Source: Pseudomonas putida
Lineage (GTDB): Bacteria; Pseudomonadota; Gammaproteobacteria; Pseudomonadales; Pseudomonadaceae
NCBI RefSeq assembly: GCF_003228315.1
Contig: NZ_CP029693.1
Location: 2,170,001 to 2,234,000, forward strand
Direction: 5' to 3'
Length of the DNA: 64,000 nt
Made by a program: the position numbers and the translations under genes. Below the pieces are notes generated by a model that saw only the letters and a list, made by a program, of their open reading frames with translations, was not told the origin of the DNA and made no database searches. This document shows positions 56,735 to 64,000 of the stretch, one piece after another (within the stretch, counting starts at the first letter, position 1; each line of letters opens with the position of its first letter).

Positions 56735-59700
56735 ATGAGCCTCGCACGGATCTTGCTGGCTGCGCTCATGCTTGTCTCATTGCAGGCCCCCGCCGAACCG
56801 CTGTCGCTGGTCAGCCGTGCCACCGACAGCAGCATCAGCCTGACGCTCAATACGACGCAACGCCAATGGCTGGCACACAACGCGGTGCTGCGGGTGGGTG
56901 TGTATCTGCCCGACCGGCCTCCGCTGGACATGACAGCCAACAAGAACGATTACGAAGGTTTGTCCGCCGACTACCTCGATGTGCTGGCCCGGGGTTTAGG
57001 GGTACGGCTGCAGATCGAACGCTACGCCAGCCAGGCGCAGGCCCTGGCCGCTCTTCAACACAATGAAATCGATCTGGTGCCACGGATCAACCGCCTGGAG
57101 GAGAGCGATAGCGATCTGCTGCTCAGTGCTCCTTATGCCTACGACCAGGCAGTATTGGTCAGCCGATTCGGCACCCACTGGCCCAATGACCGGCCGCCAA
57201 CGGGCACCACGGTGCTGTTCGACCCGGACTGGATTGCGCAGCAGCGCGTGGCTGCGCTGTTCCCAGAGCTGACGGTGAAGGCAGTGCAGTCGACCATGCA
57301 AGGGCTCGGCCTTGTGGCCTATCGCGAAGGCACCGTGCTGCTGACCGACGCAATATCCGCGCAGTACACGTTGGAGCGTAATTATCAACAGAGCCTGAAA
57401 CAGACGATTCAGCGTGACTCCGAAGGGCTGGGTTTCTGCTTTGCCACAAGAGGTCAGGACGACCAGCTGCGCACCTTGCTTAACAACGCCCTTTCGAAGA
57501 TTTCCCCCCAGGAACGCACGATGATCAGCCGGCGCTGGGGTATCGGCGACAATCCGAAGCTCGGTTACAGCCGCCTGCAATTGACCACCTCGGAACAGCA
57601 GTGGATCAAGGATCATCCCTACATCGATGTGCTGGCCAACGATCTCTACTCGCCTTTCAGTTTCTTCAATGCCGAAGGGCAACTACGGGGCATGGCCGCA
57701 GATGTGCTGGAATCGATCAACGATCGCACGGGGCTGGTGTTCCGTCCGGTCAAGATCACCTCAGTCGACGCCATGACCAGCCGCGTGCAGCGTGACCCGG
57801 CGAGCATCATTGGCGCGCTGACCTACAGCGAGCGCCGCGAGGCCAGCCTCGCCTTCTCCCGGCCCTACGTGATGAACCCCTTCGTGCTGGCAACACGAAT
57901 CCAGCCGGATCACACCGGCCTGGACGGCCTCAAGGGCAAGCGCGTGGCGATCATCAAAGGCTCGGCCGCCGCCAATTGGCTGGAGCGTGAGTGGCCGGAC
58001 ATTCAACGGGTGGAAGTCGACGCTCCCATCGAATCCTATGAGTTGCTCGCCGAGGGCGGCGTAGAAGGCGTCATTCAGCCGCAACTGGGCGCTACTTACC
58101 TGATCGACCGGTTTTTCCGTGGCCGCCTGCAAATCGATTCGTTGATCGGTGCCCAGCCTGCGCTGATCGGTTTCGCGACCGGACATCAAAACACCGAGCT
58201 GATCTCGATTCTCAACAAGGCCTTGCTCGACATCAGCCCCGATCAGCTGACCGAACTGGCCACCCGCTGGCAAGACCCGCAGGAGAGCGAGGGAGGCTGG
58301 AATGCCTACAAAAGCTGGTTCTACAAGGCGCTGCTGGGGCTGGTAGTGGTGGTTCTGGTGTTCCTGGCGTGGAACCTGGGGCTGCGCCGGCAAATCGCCG
58401 AACGCTTGAAAGCCCAGAAAGCCTTGAACGACCAACTGGTGTTCATGAAGGTCCTGGTGGACGGTACGCCGCATCCGATTTACGTGCGCGATCGCCAGGG
58501 CCTGCTGCTGACCTGCAATCGCGCCTACCTGCAAGTCATGGAAGTCGAACTCGATCAGGTCCTGAACAAAGGACTGATCGAAGCGAACATTCTGCCCGTG
58601 GAGGTGGCACACAGTTACAAGCGCATCCACCGCGCCACCCTTGCCAGTGGCGAACCGTCCTTCGACAACTTCGCGATGACGGTCAAGGACAAGACCTATC
58701 ACATCTACCACTGGGCCCTGCCCTATCGCGACTCCGACGGCACCATGACCGGTGTCATCGGTGGCTGGATCGACCTCACCGAACAGCAACACCTGCAACA
58801 CGCCTTGCACCAGGCCAAGGACCTGGCTGAAGCAGCCAATCGCGGCAAAAGCCACTTTCTGGCGGTGATGAGCCACGAGATCCGCACGCCGATGAGCGCG
58901 CTGATCGGTGTGCTCGAACTGTTGCGTGACCAGCATCCCGACAGTGAGCTGATCGATATCGCGCAGAAATCCGCCGGCGGCATGATGGAGCTGATCGGCG
59001 AGATTCTCGACCTGTCGAAAATCGAGTCCGGCAAGTTGGAACTGCGCAGCGGCGCCTGCCATCCCGAGCGTCTGATCAACACGGTGATCCAGGGTTTCGC
59101 CAGCCTTGCCCGGCAGAAAGACGTGGAGCTGACCTTCATCAACAGCGGCCCGGACATCGCCGTGGCGTTGGACTCGCTGCGATTGCGGCAGATCGTGTCG
59201 AACCTGATCAGCAACGCGATCAAGTTCACGCCCAAGGGCAAGGTCAGTGTTGAACTGTACCTTGCACCCGAAAACGAACCGACCTCGTTGCACCTTCGCG
59301 TGCAGGACACCGGCATCGGTATGAACGAGCAACAGCGCCAGCGCCTGTTCCAACCCTACACACAGTTCGACGCCAACGATACCGAAGTGCAGATTGGCAC
59401 TGGTTTGGGTCTGGCCATCTGTCAGCAACTGACGCAATTGATGGGTGGGCAACTGACCTGTGTCAGTGAGCCGGGGCTCGGTTCCTGTTTCACGTTGACC
59501 CTCGACATTGTCGCCATGGCCGACGACGAGGCTACGCCATCAGCCGAAGCCGGACAGGTCGCAAGCCTGCCAGAGCGCAGCATCCTGATCGTCGAGGATC
59601 ACGAGTTCAATCGCATGGTGTTGCAACGGCAACTGGAATCCCTGGGCATGCGGGTACGCTGCGCACAGAACGGCGTTGAAGGGCTGAGCGTGTGGGAGCA

Positions 59701-60298
59701 GCAACCCTTCGATTACGTCATTACCGACAGCAACATGCCGCAGATGAGTGGCGAGCAGATGACCCGTCGCCTGAGAGAGATCGAAGCCCGTGAAGGACGC
59801 GCGAGCACCCACGTGGTGGGTTTGACCGCCAACGCGCAACCCGAGGAAATCCAGCGCTGCCTTGATGCGGGCATGAACGACTGCCTGTTCAAGCCAGTGA
59901 CCCGTACTGCCCTCGAATGCTATTTGCGTCAGGCCGAACAACCGACTCAGGACACGATCGCCTGCTTCGACATTGGCAAGATCCGCGACATCACCGCAGG
60001 CGACCCGGCCATGACCCGGCAACTGCTGGCCACGGTGCTGCGCACCAATCAGGAAGACTTCGACGCGTTGCAGCAATCGCTCGCGGCGGGCGATCTGGCA
60101 GCGGTGAAGCGCCGTTGCCACAAGATCCTCGGCAGTGCGCGAATCATCCACGCAACGCCCTTGATCAACGTGTGCGAACAGCTCGAATCGGGGTGTGAAA
60201 CGAACGCGCCGAGCGAGGAGTTGAACCAATTGGTTGACGCCTTCACCCAAAAAATGACCCGTCTTCAAGACAGTATTCGCACCCACATCAGTGCCTAA
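56735..60298 (+). CDS. Hybrid sensor histidine kinase, BvgS/EvgS type
   Basis: 1187 residues. Order: signal/anchor (1-24), two periplasmic Venus flytrap (SBP_bac_3) domains (about 45-265 and 285-510), one membrane segment (about 531-549), a PAS domain (about 575-690), HisKA with His714 in SHEIRTPM, HATPase (about 800-920; NAIKFT and GTGLGL), a receiver domain (about 948-1060; Asp in ITDSNMP) and an HPt domain (about 1090-1180; His in RCHKILGSAR). This is the full BvgS phosphorelay layout. The signal sensed is unknown. Confidence 0.9.
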   Translation: MSLARILLAALMLVSLQAPAEPLSLVSRATDSSISLTLNTTQRQWLAHNAVLRVGVYLPDRPPLDMTANKNDYEGLSADYLDVLARGLGVRLQIERYASQAQALAALQHNEIDLVPRINRLEESDSDLLLSAPYAYDQAVLVSRFGTHWPNDRPPTGTTVLFDPDWIAQQRVAALFPELTVKAVQSTMQGLGLVAYREGTVLLTDAISAQYTLERNYQQSLKQTIQRDSEGLGFCFATRGQDDQLRTLLNNALSKISPQERTMISRRWGIGDNPKLGYSRLQLTTSEQQWIKDHPYIDVLANDLYSPFSFFNAEGQLRGMAADVLESINDRTGLVFRPVKITSVDAMTSRVQRDPASIIGALTYSERREASLAFSRPYVMNPFVLATRIQPDHTGLDGLKGKRVAIIKGSAAANWLEREWPDIQRVEVDAPIESYELLAEGGVEGVIQPQLGATYLIDRFFRGRLQIDSLIGAQPALIGFATGHQNTELISILNKALLDISPDQLTELATRWQDPQESEGGWNAYKSWFYKALLGLVVVVLVFLAWNLGLRRQIAERLKAQKALNDQLVFMKVLVDGTPHPIYVRDRQGLLLTCNRAYLQVMEVELDQVLNKGLIEANILPVEVAHSYKRIHRATLASGEPSFDNFAMTVKDKTYHIYHWALPYRDSDGTMTGVIGGWIDLTEQQHLQHALHQAKDLAEAANRGKSHFLAVMSHEIRTPMSALIGVLELLRDQHPDSELIDIAQKSAGGMMELIGEILDLSKIESGKLELRSGACHPERLINTVIQGFASLARQKDVELTFINSGPDIAVALDSLRLRQIVSNLISNAIKFTPKGKVSVELYLAPENEPTSLHLRVQDTGIGMNEQQRQRLFQPYTQFDANDTEVQIGTGLGLAICQQLTQLMGGQLTCVSEPGLGSCFTLTLDIVAMADDEATPSAEAGQVASLPERSILIVEDHEFNRMVLQRQLESLGMRVRCAQNGVEGLSVWEQQPFDYVITDSNMPQMSGEQMTRRLREIEAREGRASTHVVGLTANAQPEEIQRCLDAGMNDCLFKPVTRTALECYLRQAEQPTQDTIACFDIGKIRDITAGDPAMTRQLLATVLRTNQEDFDALQQSLAAGDLAAVKRRCHKILGSARIIHATPLINVCEQLESGCETNAPSEELNQLVDAFTQKMTRLQDSIRTHISA

Positions 60299-60310
60299 TT
60301 TTGTAGGACG

Positions 60311-60332
60311 TTTCCCACAATAGATTAGGAAA
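60311..60332. promoter_or_regulatory. 22-bp inverted heptads, BvgA-like, before the autotransporter
   Basis: TTTCCCA-N8-TAGGAAA, an inverted pair of heptads (TTTCCTA type) spaced like a BvgA dimer site, 71 bp upstream of the autotransporter ATG and 13 bp after the kinase stop. A further TGTAGGA lies at 60302-60308. Confidence 0.5.
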
Positions 60333-60402
60333 CGGCCGCGTTACCCCTACCGCCTGCACGTGGAAAATTCGCGTCACTTCCCCATGCTTCCGGTGGTTTC
60401 AA

Positions 60403-62544
60403 ATGCTCAAGGTTGATTTGCGATTCTCGCGTGTTTCTGTTTCAAGCGCCTTGTTGCTGCTGTGCGCGATGCCTGGCAAGTCGTTCGCGGACAGCTGCGA
60501 CACACTCACTTGCGAGACATCCACGCAAACCAATCTGTTGCTGAACAACGGCACCACAGTGAACGTCGGTACGGGTGGTACCGTCATCGATAGCAACGTA
60601 AGCGGCGGCACGCTCAATGTCTGGGACGCAGGCCAGGCAGTCAGGAGCGAGGTGTCAAACGACGGATGGCTGAAGCTGTACGACACGTCTTCGGCCTACG
60701 ACTCCGTCGTGAATAGTGGCCAGATGGTTGTCCTGGGCTCGGCCACAGCCTTTGGCACCACAGTCAACAGTGGTTTTCTTGATGTAGCGCAGAACGGCTC
60801 GGCCACCGACACCCGGCTCAACGGCGGCCAGATGTTCGTGTACATGCAAGGCCAGGCCCGCAACACCAGCGTCAACAACAGCCAGATGAGCGTCTATCAG
60901 GACGGCAGTGCCGAACACACGACCGTCAATGACGGTGGCCTGTTGTCGGCTCTGGATCGTGCGGTCATCACCGACACCGTGGTCAATCAGGGTGGGCAAC
61001 TGGATATCGAAGCAGACACCATCGTCCATGACACCACCGTCAGTCAGGGTGGCCTGATGGTCATGGCCGATCAGGCCGTCGCCAGTGAAACCCGGATCAA
61101 TCAGGGAGGCTTGTTGCAACTCAAGGGCGACGCGGTCCTTGGCTTCAACACCCATGTCGATGGTCAGGTCAATTTCGCTGCCCCGACCATCGACGGCTTC
61201 CACACCCTGACCATCAAAGGTCCGCTGACCGGTAACGGCAGTTTTCTGATGAACACTGACCTGGCGGCCCTGCAAGGCGACCTGTTGAAGGTACAAGGAC
61301 CGATCAGCGACCTGCACACGCTGGTGGTGGCCGACTCGGGTAACGCCCCAAGCGGCGCATTGCAAAAACTGATGCTGGTGGACGGCAATGGCGGCAGCGG
61401 TGGTTTCAGTCTCTATGGCCAGACCGTGGATGCCGGTGCTTATCGTTATCAGTTGCAGCGTCAGGGTGACGATTGGTATCTGGCCAATCTCGTCGGAGTC
61501 GACGTGCCAGATCAGCAGAAAGAAATACAAAAACCGTCTGACGCTACTGATCCAGATACGCCAGCTTTTCCTGTGGCTCCTGCTGAGCCCGACAATCCGC
61601 AGCAACCCACCCATCGTCCGCAGGCCGACACCCTGAGCAAGGGCGCCAACGCGGCGGTGGGCAACCAGGCCGCCGCCGCGGCTCTGGTCGGGGCGCAGAT
61701 GAACGCCACCACCGGGCACTTTGGCGGCCTGCGTTCGGGCAAGGACAACGGAGGCCTGTGGACCCGTGCCTACGGCACCGAACAACTCCTGGACACCGGC
61801 GCCAGCCGCGCCTTCCAGCAACAGGTGAACGGCATGGAAATCGGTGCCGATAAAGCCCTGCCCTTCGCTGACGGCACCCTTTACGTGGGTGGACTGGTCG
61901 GTCAGGGCCGGGGACGCCAGGACTTCGGCGAGGCCAGCAAAGGCACGATCGACAGCATCACCCTCGGCGGTTACGCCAGCTATCTGGACCGCAGCGGCCT
62001 GTATGTCGACGGCGCCTTGAAGTACAGCCGCCTGGACAATGAAATCAACATCACCAGCAACCTCGGCCGCAAGGTCAAGGCCCATTACAAGAACCACGCG
62101 GTCAGCGCCGACGTGCAAGTGGGCAAGCACATCGACCTGGGCCAGGGCTGGTTCGTCGAGCCGCAAGCCGGGGTTCAAGTGGCACGCATCGGCAAGGGCA
62201 GCTACACCGCCAGCAACGGCCTGGGTGTCGAACAGGAGGCCATGACGTCGGTACAAAGCCGCGTCGGCGGCATGTTCGGGCGGGATCTGCAGCTGGATAA
62301 CGGGGTGAAGGTCAAGCCCTACGCCAAGGCCACCTGGATCACCGAGCATGCCGGTGACAGCCGGGTGAAGGTCAGCGGTGCGAAACTCGACAGCCGCTTG
62401 CCGGGATCACGGGCTGAAATCGGTGGCGGGGTGATGCTAGCCACGGCCGAGAAGCACAACGTTTACGTTGAAGGCAGCTACACCAAGGGCAGTGATATCG
62501 AACAGCCTTGGGCGGTGACTGTGGGTTATCGCTACAACTGGTAA
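60403..62544 (+). CDS. Autotransporter with AIDA-like passenger repeats
   Basis: 713 residues. Signal peptide 1-29 (ALLLLCAMPGKSFA). Passenger about 30-375 with about ten degenerate 20-residue repeats of the kind SxTTVNxGGxLxVxxxGxAxxT, a beta-helix of the AIDA/pertactin/Ag43 type. A Pro/Asp-rich linker (about 370-410) leads to a C-terminal beta-barrel (about 450-713) that ends in YRYNW. It lies directly after a BvgAS-like pair, as pertactin-type genes are Bvg targets in Bordetella. Confidence 0.88.
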   Translation: MLKVDLRFSRVSVSSALLLLCAMPGKSFADSCDTLTCETSTQTNLLLNNGTTVNVGTGGTVIDSNVSGGTLNVWDAGQAVRSEVSNDGWLKLYDTSSAYDSVVNSGQMVVLGSATAFGTTVNSGFLDVAQNGSATDTRLNGGQMFVYMQGQARNTSVNNSQMSVYQDGSAEHTTVNDGGLLSALDRAVITDTVVNQGGQLDIEADTIVHDTTVSQGGLMVMADQAVASETRINQGGLLQLKGDAVLGFNTHVDGQVNFAAPTIDGFHTLTIKGPLTGNGSFLMNTDLAALQGDLLKVQGPISDLHTLVVADSGNAPSGALQKLMLVDGNGGSGGFSLYGQTVDAGAYRYQLQRQGDDWYLANLVGVDVPDQQKEIQKPSDATDPDTPAFPVAPAEPDNPQQPTHRPQADTLSKGANAAVGNQAAAAALVGAQMNATTGHFGGLRSGKDNGGLWTRAYGTEQLLDTGASRAFQQQVNGMEIGADKALPFADGTLYVGGLVGQGRGRQDFGEASKGTIDSITLGGYASYLDRSGLYVDGALKYSRLDNEINITSNLGRKVKAHYKNHAVSADVQVGKHIDLGQGWFVEPQAGVQVARIGKGSYTASNGLGVEQEAMTSVQSRVGGMFGRDLQLDNGVKVKPYAKATWITEHAGDSRVKVSGAKLDSRLPGSRAEIGGGVMLATAEKHNVYVEGSYTKGSDIEQPWAVTVGYRYNW

Positions 62545-62566
62545 TCGAAGACGGGTGCAAAACAAA

Positions 62567-62657
62567 TGTAGGAGCGAGCCTGCTCGCGATGGCGGTGTAA
62601 CAGGCGAAACAATCGTCGGCTATCAGAACCTCATCGCGAGCAGGCTCGCTCCTACAG
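62567..62657. repeat. REP doublet
   Basis: Inverted GAGCCTGCTCGC pair between convergent genes. Confidence 0.85.
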
Positions 62658-62674
62658 GGTGAGTCACTGGCTGA

Positions 62675-63244
62675 TCAATCATCCGGCTGCTCAGGCGGTT
62701 TGGCAGGCTTGGCCGGTTTCGCCGGCTTGGCATTCTTGCCGCCCTTGGCCGCAGGCGCCGCGACTTCGGCAGCCACCGGTGGCGGCGTGGGTGCAACCAT
62801 TTCCTTCTCTGCCGCCGGCAAGGCATCGATGGTGGCGAAGATTTTCTTCAGGTCCACCGTCTTCGATTCTTCCCCGGAGCTTTCGAGTTTCTTCTCGCCG
62901 TCCTTGCCAATCAGAATCACTTTCGGCAATGCCCCGGCCCCCATTTTCAACGAGCGGATCAAGGCCATGGTGTCCTGTTGCCCCAGATCCTTGCCGTCGA
63001 GCTGCCCCGACATGTTCAGCACGCTGTAGACCTTGATGTTGCGATCCACCACACCCTGTTTGTTGGCCGGATCTTCCAGCGCCTTTTTCAGGCTCACCCA
63101 GACCGGATCCACGGTGCTTGAGGCGATGACAACCAAGGGGCGGTACAGGCCTTTATTGACGTCCAACGGTGAATCGCCATCGTTGGCGAACAGCGGGCCA
63201 GCGAAAGCCAGCAGAGTAGCCAGGGTCAGTGACCTGATGAGCAT
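62675..63244 (-). CDS. Exported DUF4174-type protein with Lys/Pro/Ala-rich tail
   Basis: 189 residues: signal peptide (LIRSLTLATLLAFAGPLFA), a thioredoxin-like DUF4174 domain (about 25-130: RPLVVIASSTVDPVWVSLKKAL, LPKVILIGKDGEKKLESSGE) without a CxxC pair, then a low-complexity tail with GGKNAKPAKPAKPAKPPEQ. Start ATG 63244 has AAGGAG at 6 nt; an ATG two codons earlier is too close to that site. Function unknown. Confidence 0.75.
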   Translation of the reverse strand: MLIRSLTLATLLAFAGPLFANDGDSPLDVNKGLYRPLVVIASSTVDPVWVSLKKALEDPANKQGVVDRNIKVYSVLNMSGQLDGKDLGQQDTMALIRSLKMGAGALPKVILIGKDGEKKLESSGEESKTVDLKKIFATIDALPAAEKEMVAPTPPPVAAEVAAPAAKGGKNAKPAKPAKPAKPPEQPDD

Positions 63245-63507
63245 GCGCATCTCCTTTTGATATCCACGCTCTAATGATTGCGCATTGCGGCGTTCGTTCC
63301 GGGTGACGCTTCGCAATTGTTTCCAGTCTTGTCCCAAGCTTAGGTCAGGGCGGTTATTGCGCAACAGGCAGGCGCCATCCCGACCGTTGAAAAGGTCCAT
63401 GGGAAGTCTGTGGTGAGGCGAGAGGATAGAGGGTGAATCGCGATGATCCGGACGGCCATCGGCTGCAAATATTCACCCGCGAATGAAGCGAGAGTTTGAA
63501 GCTGAAA

Positions 63508-64000
63508 TCAGAACGCCAGCTTGTACCCGATCAATACCAGCATGGTCGCCAGGCAAGGACGCAACAGTTCATCGGAGATACGCCCGGTCAAGTGGCTGCC
63601 CAGGTAAATCCCCGGCAACGAACCCACCAGCAGGTAACCCAGTACATGCCAGTCCATGTTGCCCATGCTCGCGTGGCCGAGGCCGGCGACCAGGGTCAGG
63701 GGCACGGCGTGGGCGATTTCCGTGCCCACCAGGCGGCGGGTCGGCAGCAGCGGATAGAGAATGAACAAGGCCACGGTGCCCAAGGCACCGGCACCGATGG
63801 AGGTCAGGGCGACCATGGTGCCGAGCACCAGGCCGGTGATCACGGTCAGGGCATTGAGGCGCGAACCGCTGGGGTTGTAGTTGCCGCCGGCGCGCTTGTG
63901 GGCGAAGTCGAGCAGGCGTTTCTTGAACAGGATTGCCAGCGCCGTGGCAAACAGGACGAAGCCCAGGGCCTGCTTGATGATCGCGTTCATCGCATCCGGC
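63508..64000 (-). CDS. TauE/SafE (TSUP) family permease, partial
   Basis: At least 164 residues visible, open to the window edge; the family norm is about 250, so the N-terminal part lies beyond 64000. Four hydrophobic segments with the TSUP signature (LGTMVALTSIGAGALGTVALFILYP, GTEIAHAVPLTLVAGLGH, LGYLLVGSLPGIYLGSHL). The family exports sulfite or sulfonated compounds. An internal ATG at 63990 is probably not the real start. Confidence 0.8.
   Translation of the reverse strand, partial: PDAMNAIIKQALGFVLFATALAILFKKRLLDFAHKRAGGNYNPSGSRLNALTVITGLVLGTMVALTSIGAGALGTVALFILYPLLPTRRLVGTEIAHAVPLTLVAGLGHASMGNMDWHVLGYLLVGSLPGIYLGSHLTGRISDELLRPCLATMLVLIGYKLAF

Noticed and set aside
57761..59452. 563-codon minus-strand frame
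   Set aside because: Antisense of the hybrid kinase in high-GC DNA; the kinase has all domain motifs.
60655..62349. 564-codon minus-strand frame
   Set aside because: Antisense of the autotransporter; low-complexity composition typical of shadow frames.

Overview
The window looks like the chromosome of a Pseudomonas of the P. fluorescens group. The evidence is its high GC content, dozens of REP elements of the 'GTAGGAGCGAGCCTGCTCGCGATGG' family (shown here as a family name), an ampR-ampC pair, gudP-gudD, trhP, and proteins that read like Pseudomonas orthologues. No rRNA, tRNA, phage, transposase or CRISPR was seen.

Positions 1-35,070 form a steroid (androgen-type) catabolic cluster in at least nine transcription units. 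Ring A/B functions are 3beta/17beta-hydroxysteroid dehydrogenase (4277-5032), ketosteroid isomerase (29711-30094), a 4(5alpha)-dehydrogenase (2610-4289), a Delta1-dehydrogenase (9852-11594), the 9alpha-hydroxylase oxygenase KshA (20794-21837) with reductase KshB (5046-6134), and the secosteroid 4-hydroxylase HsaA (1-1053, cut by the window edge) with its flavin reductase HsaB (2085-2600). The meta-cleavage hydrolase HsaD and the lower pathway HsaE, HsaG, HsaF form one operon (24294-27887). Rings C/D (HIP) are served by a FadD3-like CoA ligase (7280-8860) and an operon 29711-34946 with two acyl-CoA dehydrogenases, an IpdF-like reductase, a MaoC hydratase and a FadA6-like thiolase. The ring-cleaving dioxygenase HsaC and the C/D ring hydrolases (EchA20, IpdAB, IpdC types) are not in the window. 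Accessory genes are an outer-membrane DUF1302/DUF1329 pair, an exported SurE-like protein, a RibB-like flavin gene, an HSL esterase, a NudE paralogue, several SDRs and a 55-residue exported protein. A TeiR-like LuxR regulator (21971-23101) is the obvious candidate activator.

The most striking feature is a shared promoter design. Twelve 18-bp boxes (consensus TAGTCC-N4-GGACGATG, core inverted repeat GTCC-N4-GGAC) lie before steroid-cluster transcription units. In most cases a -10-like hexamer begins after a gap of exactly 20 nt, which puts the box centre near -42, the class II activator position. The boxes define a regulon in this window that includes genes nobody would assign to steroid metabolism by homology: the 55-aa peptide, nudE and the ribB-like gene.

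Positions 35,075-40,994 encode a probable lipid-linked sugar (hexuronate) modification system of LPS: UDP-glucuronate 4-epimerase, a polyprenyl-phosphate glycosyltransferase, a small LAB_N membrane protein, two ArnT-like transferases and an SdiA-regulated-type protein, next to four 11-bp-phased GTT repeats that include GTTCAG-N5-GTTCAG (PhoP-box like). Positions 41,320-54,522 are mostly ordinary housekeeping or accessory genes (yceH, a cupin, a shikimate dehydrogenase-like gene, an AI-2E family permease, trhP, LysR/EamA pair, glucarate operon, ampR-ampC). Positions 56,105-62,544 hold a BvgAS/EvgAS-type two-component system followed by an autotransporter whose upstream region carries a 22-bp inverted pair of BvgA-like heptads. 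The window ends with a DUF4174 protein and a truncated TauE/SafE-type permease.
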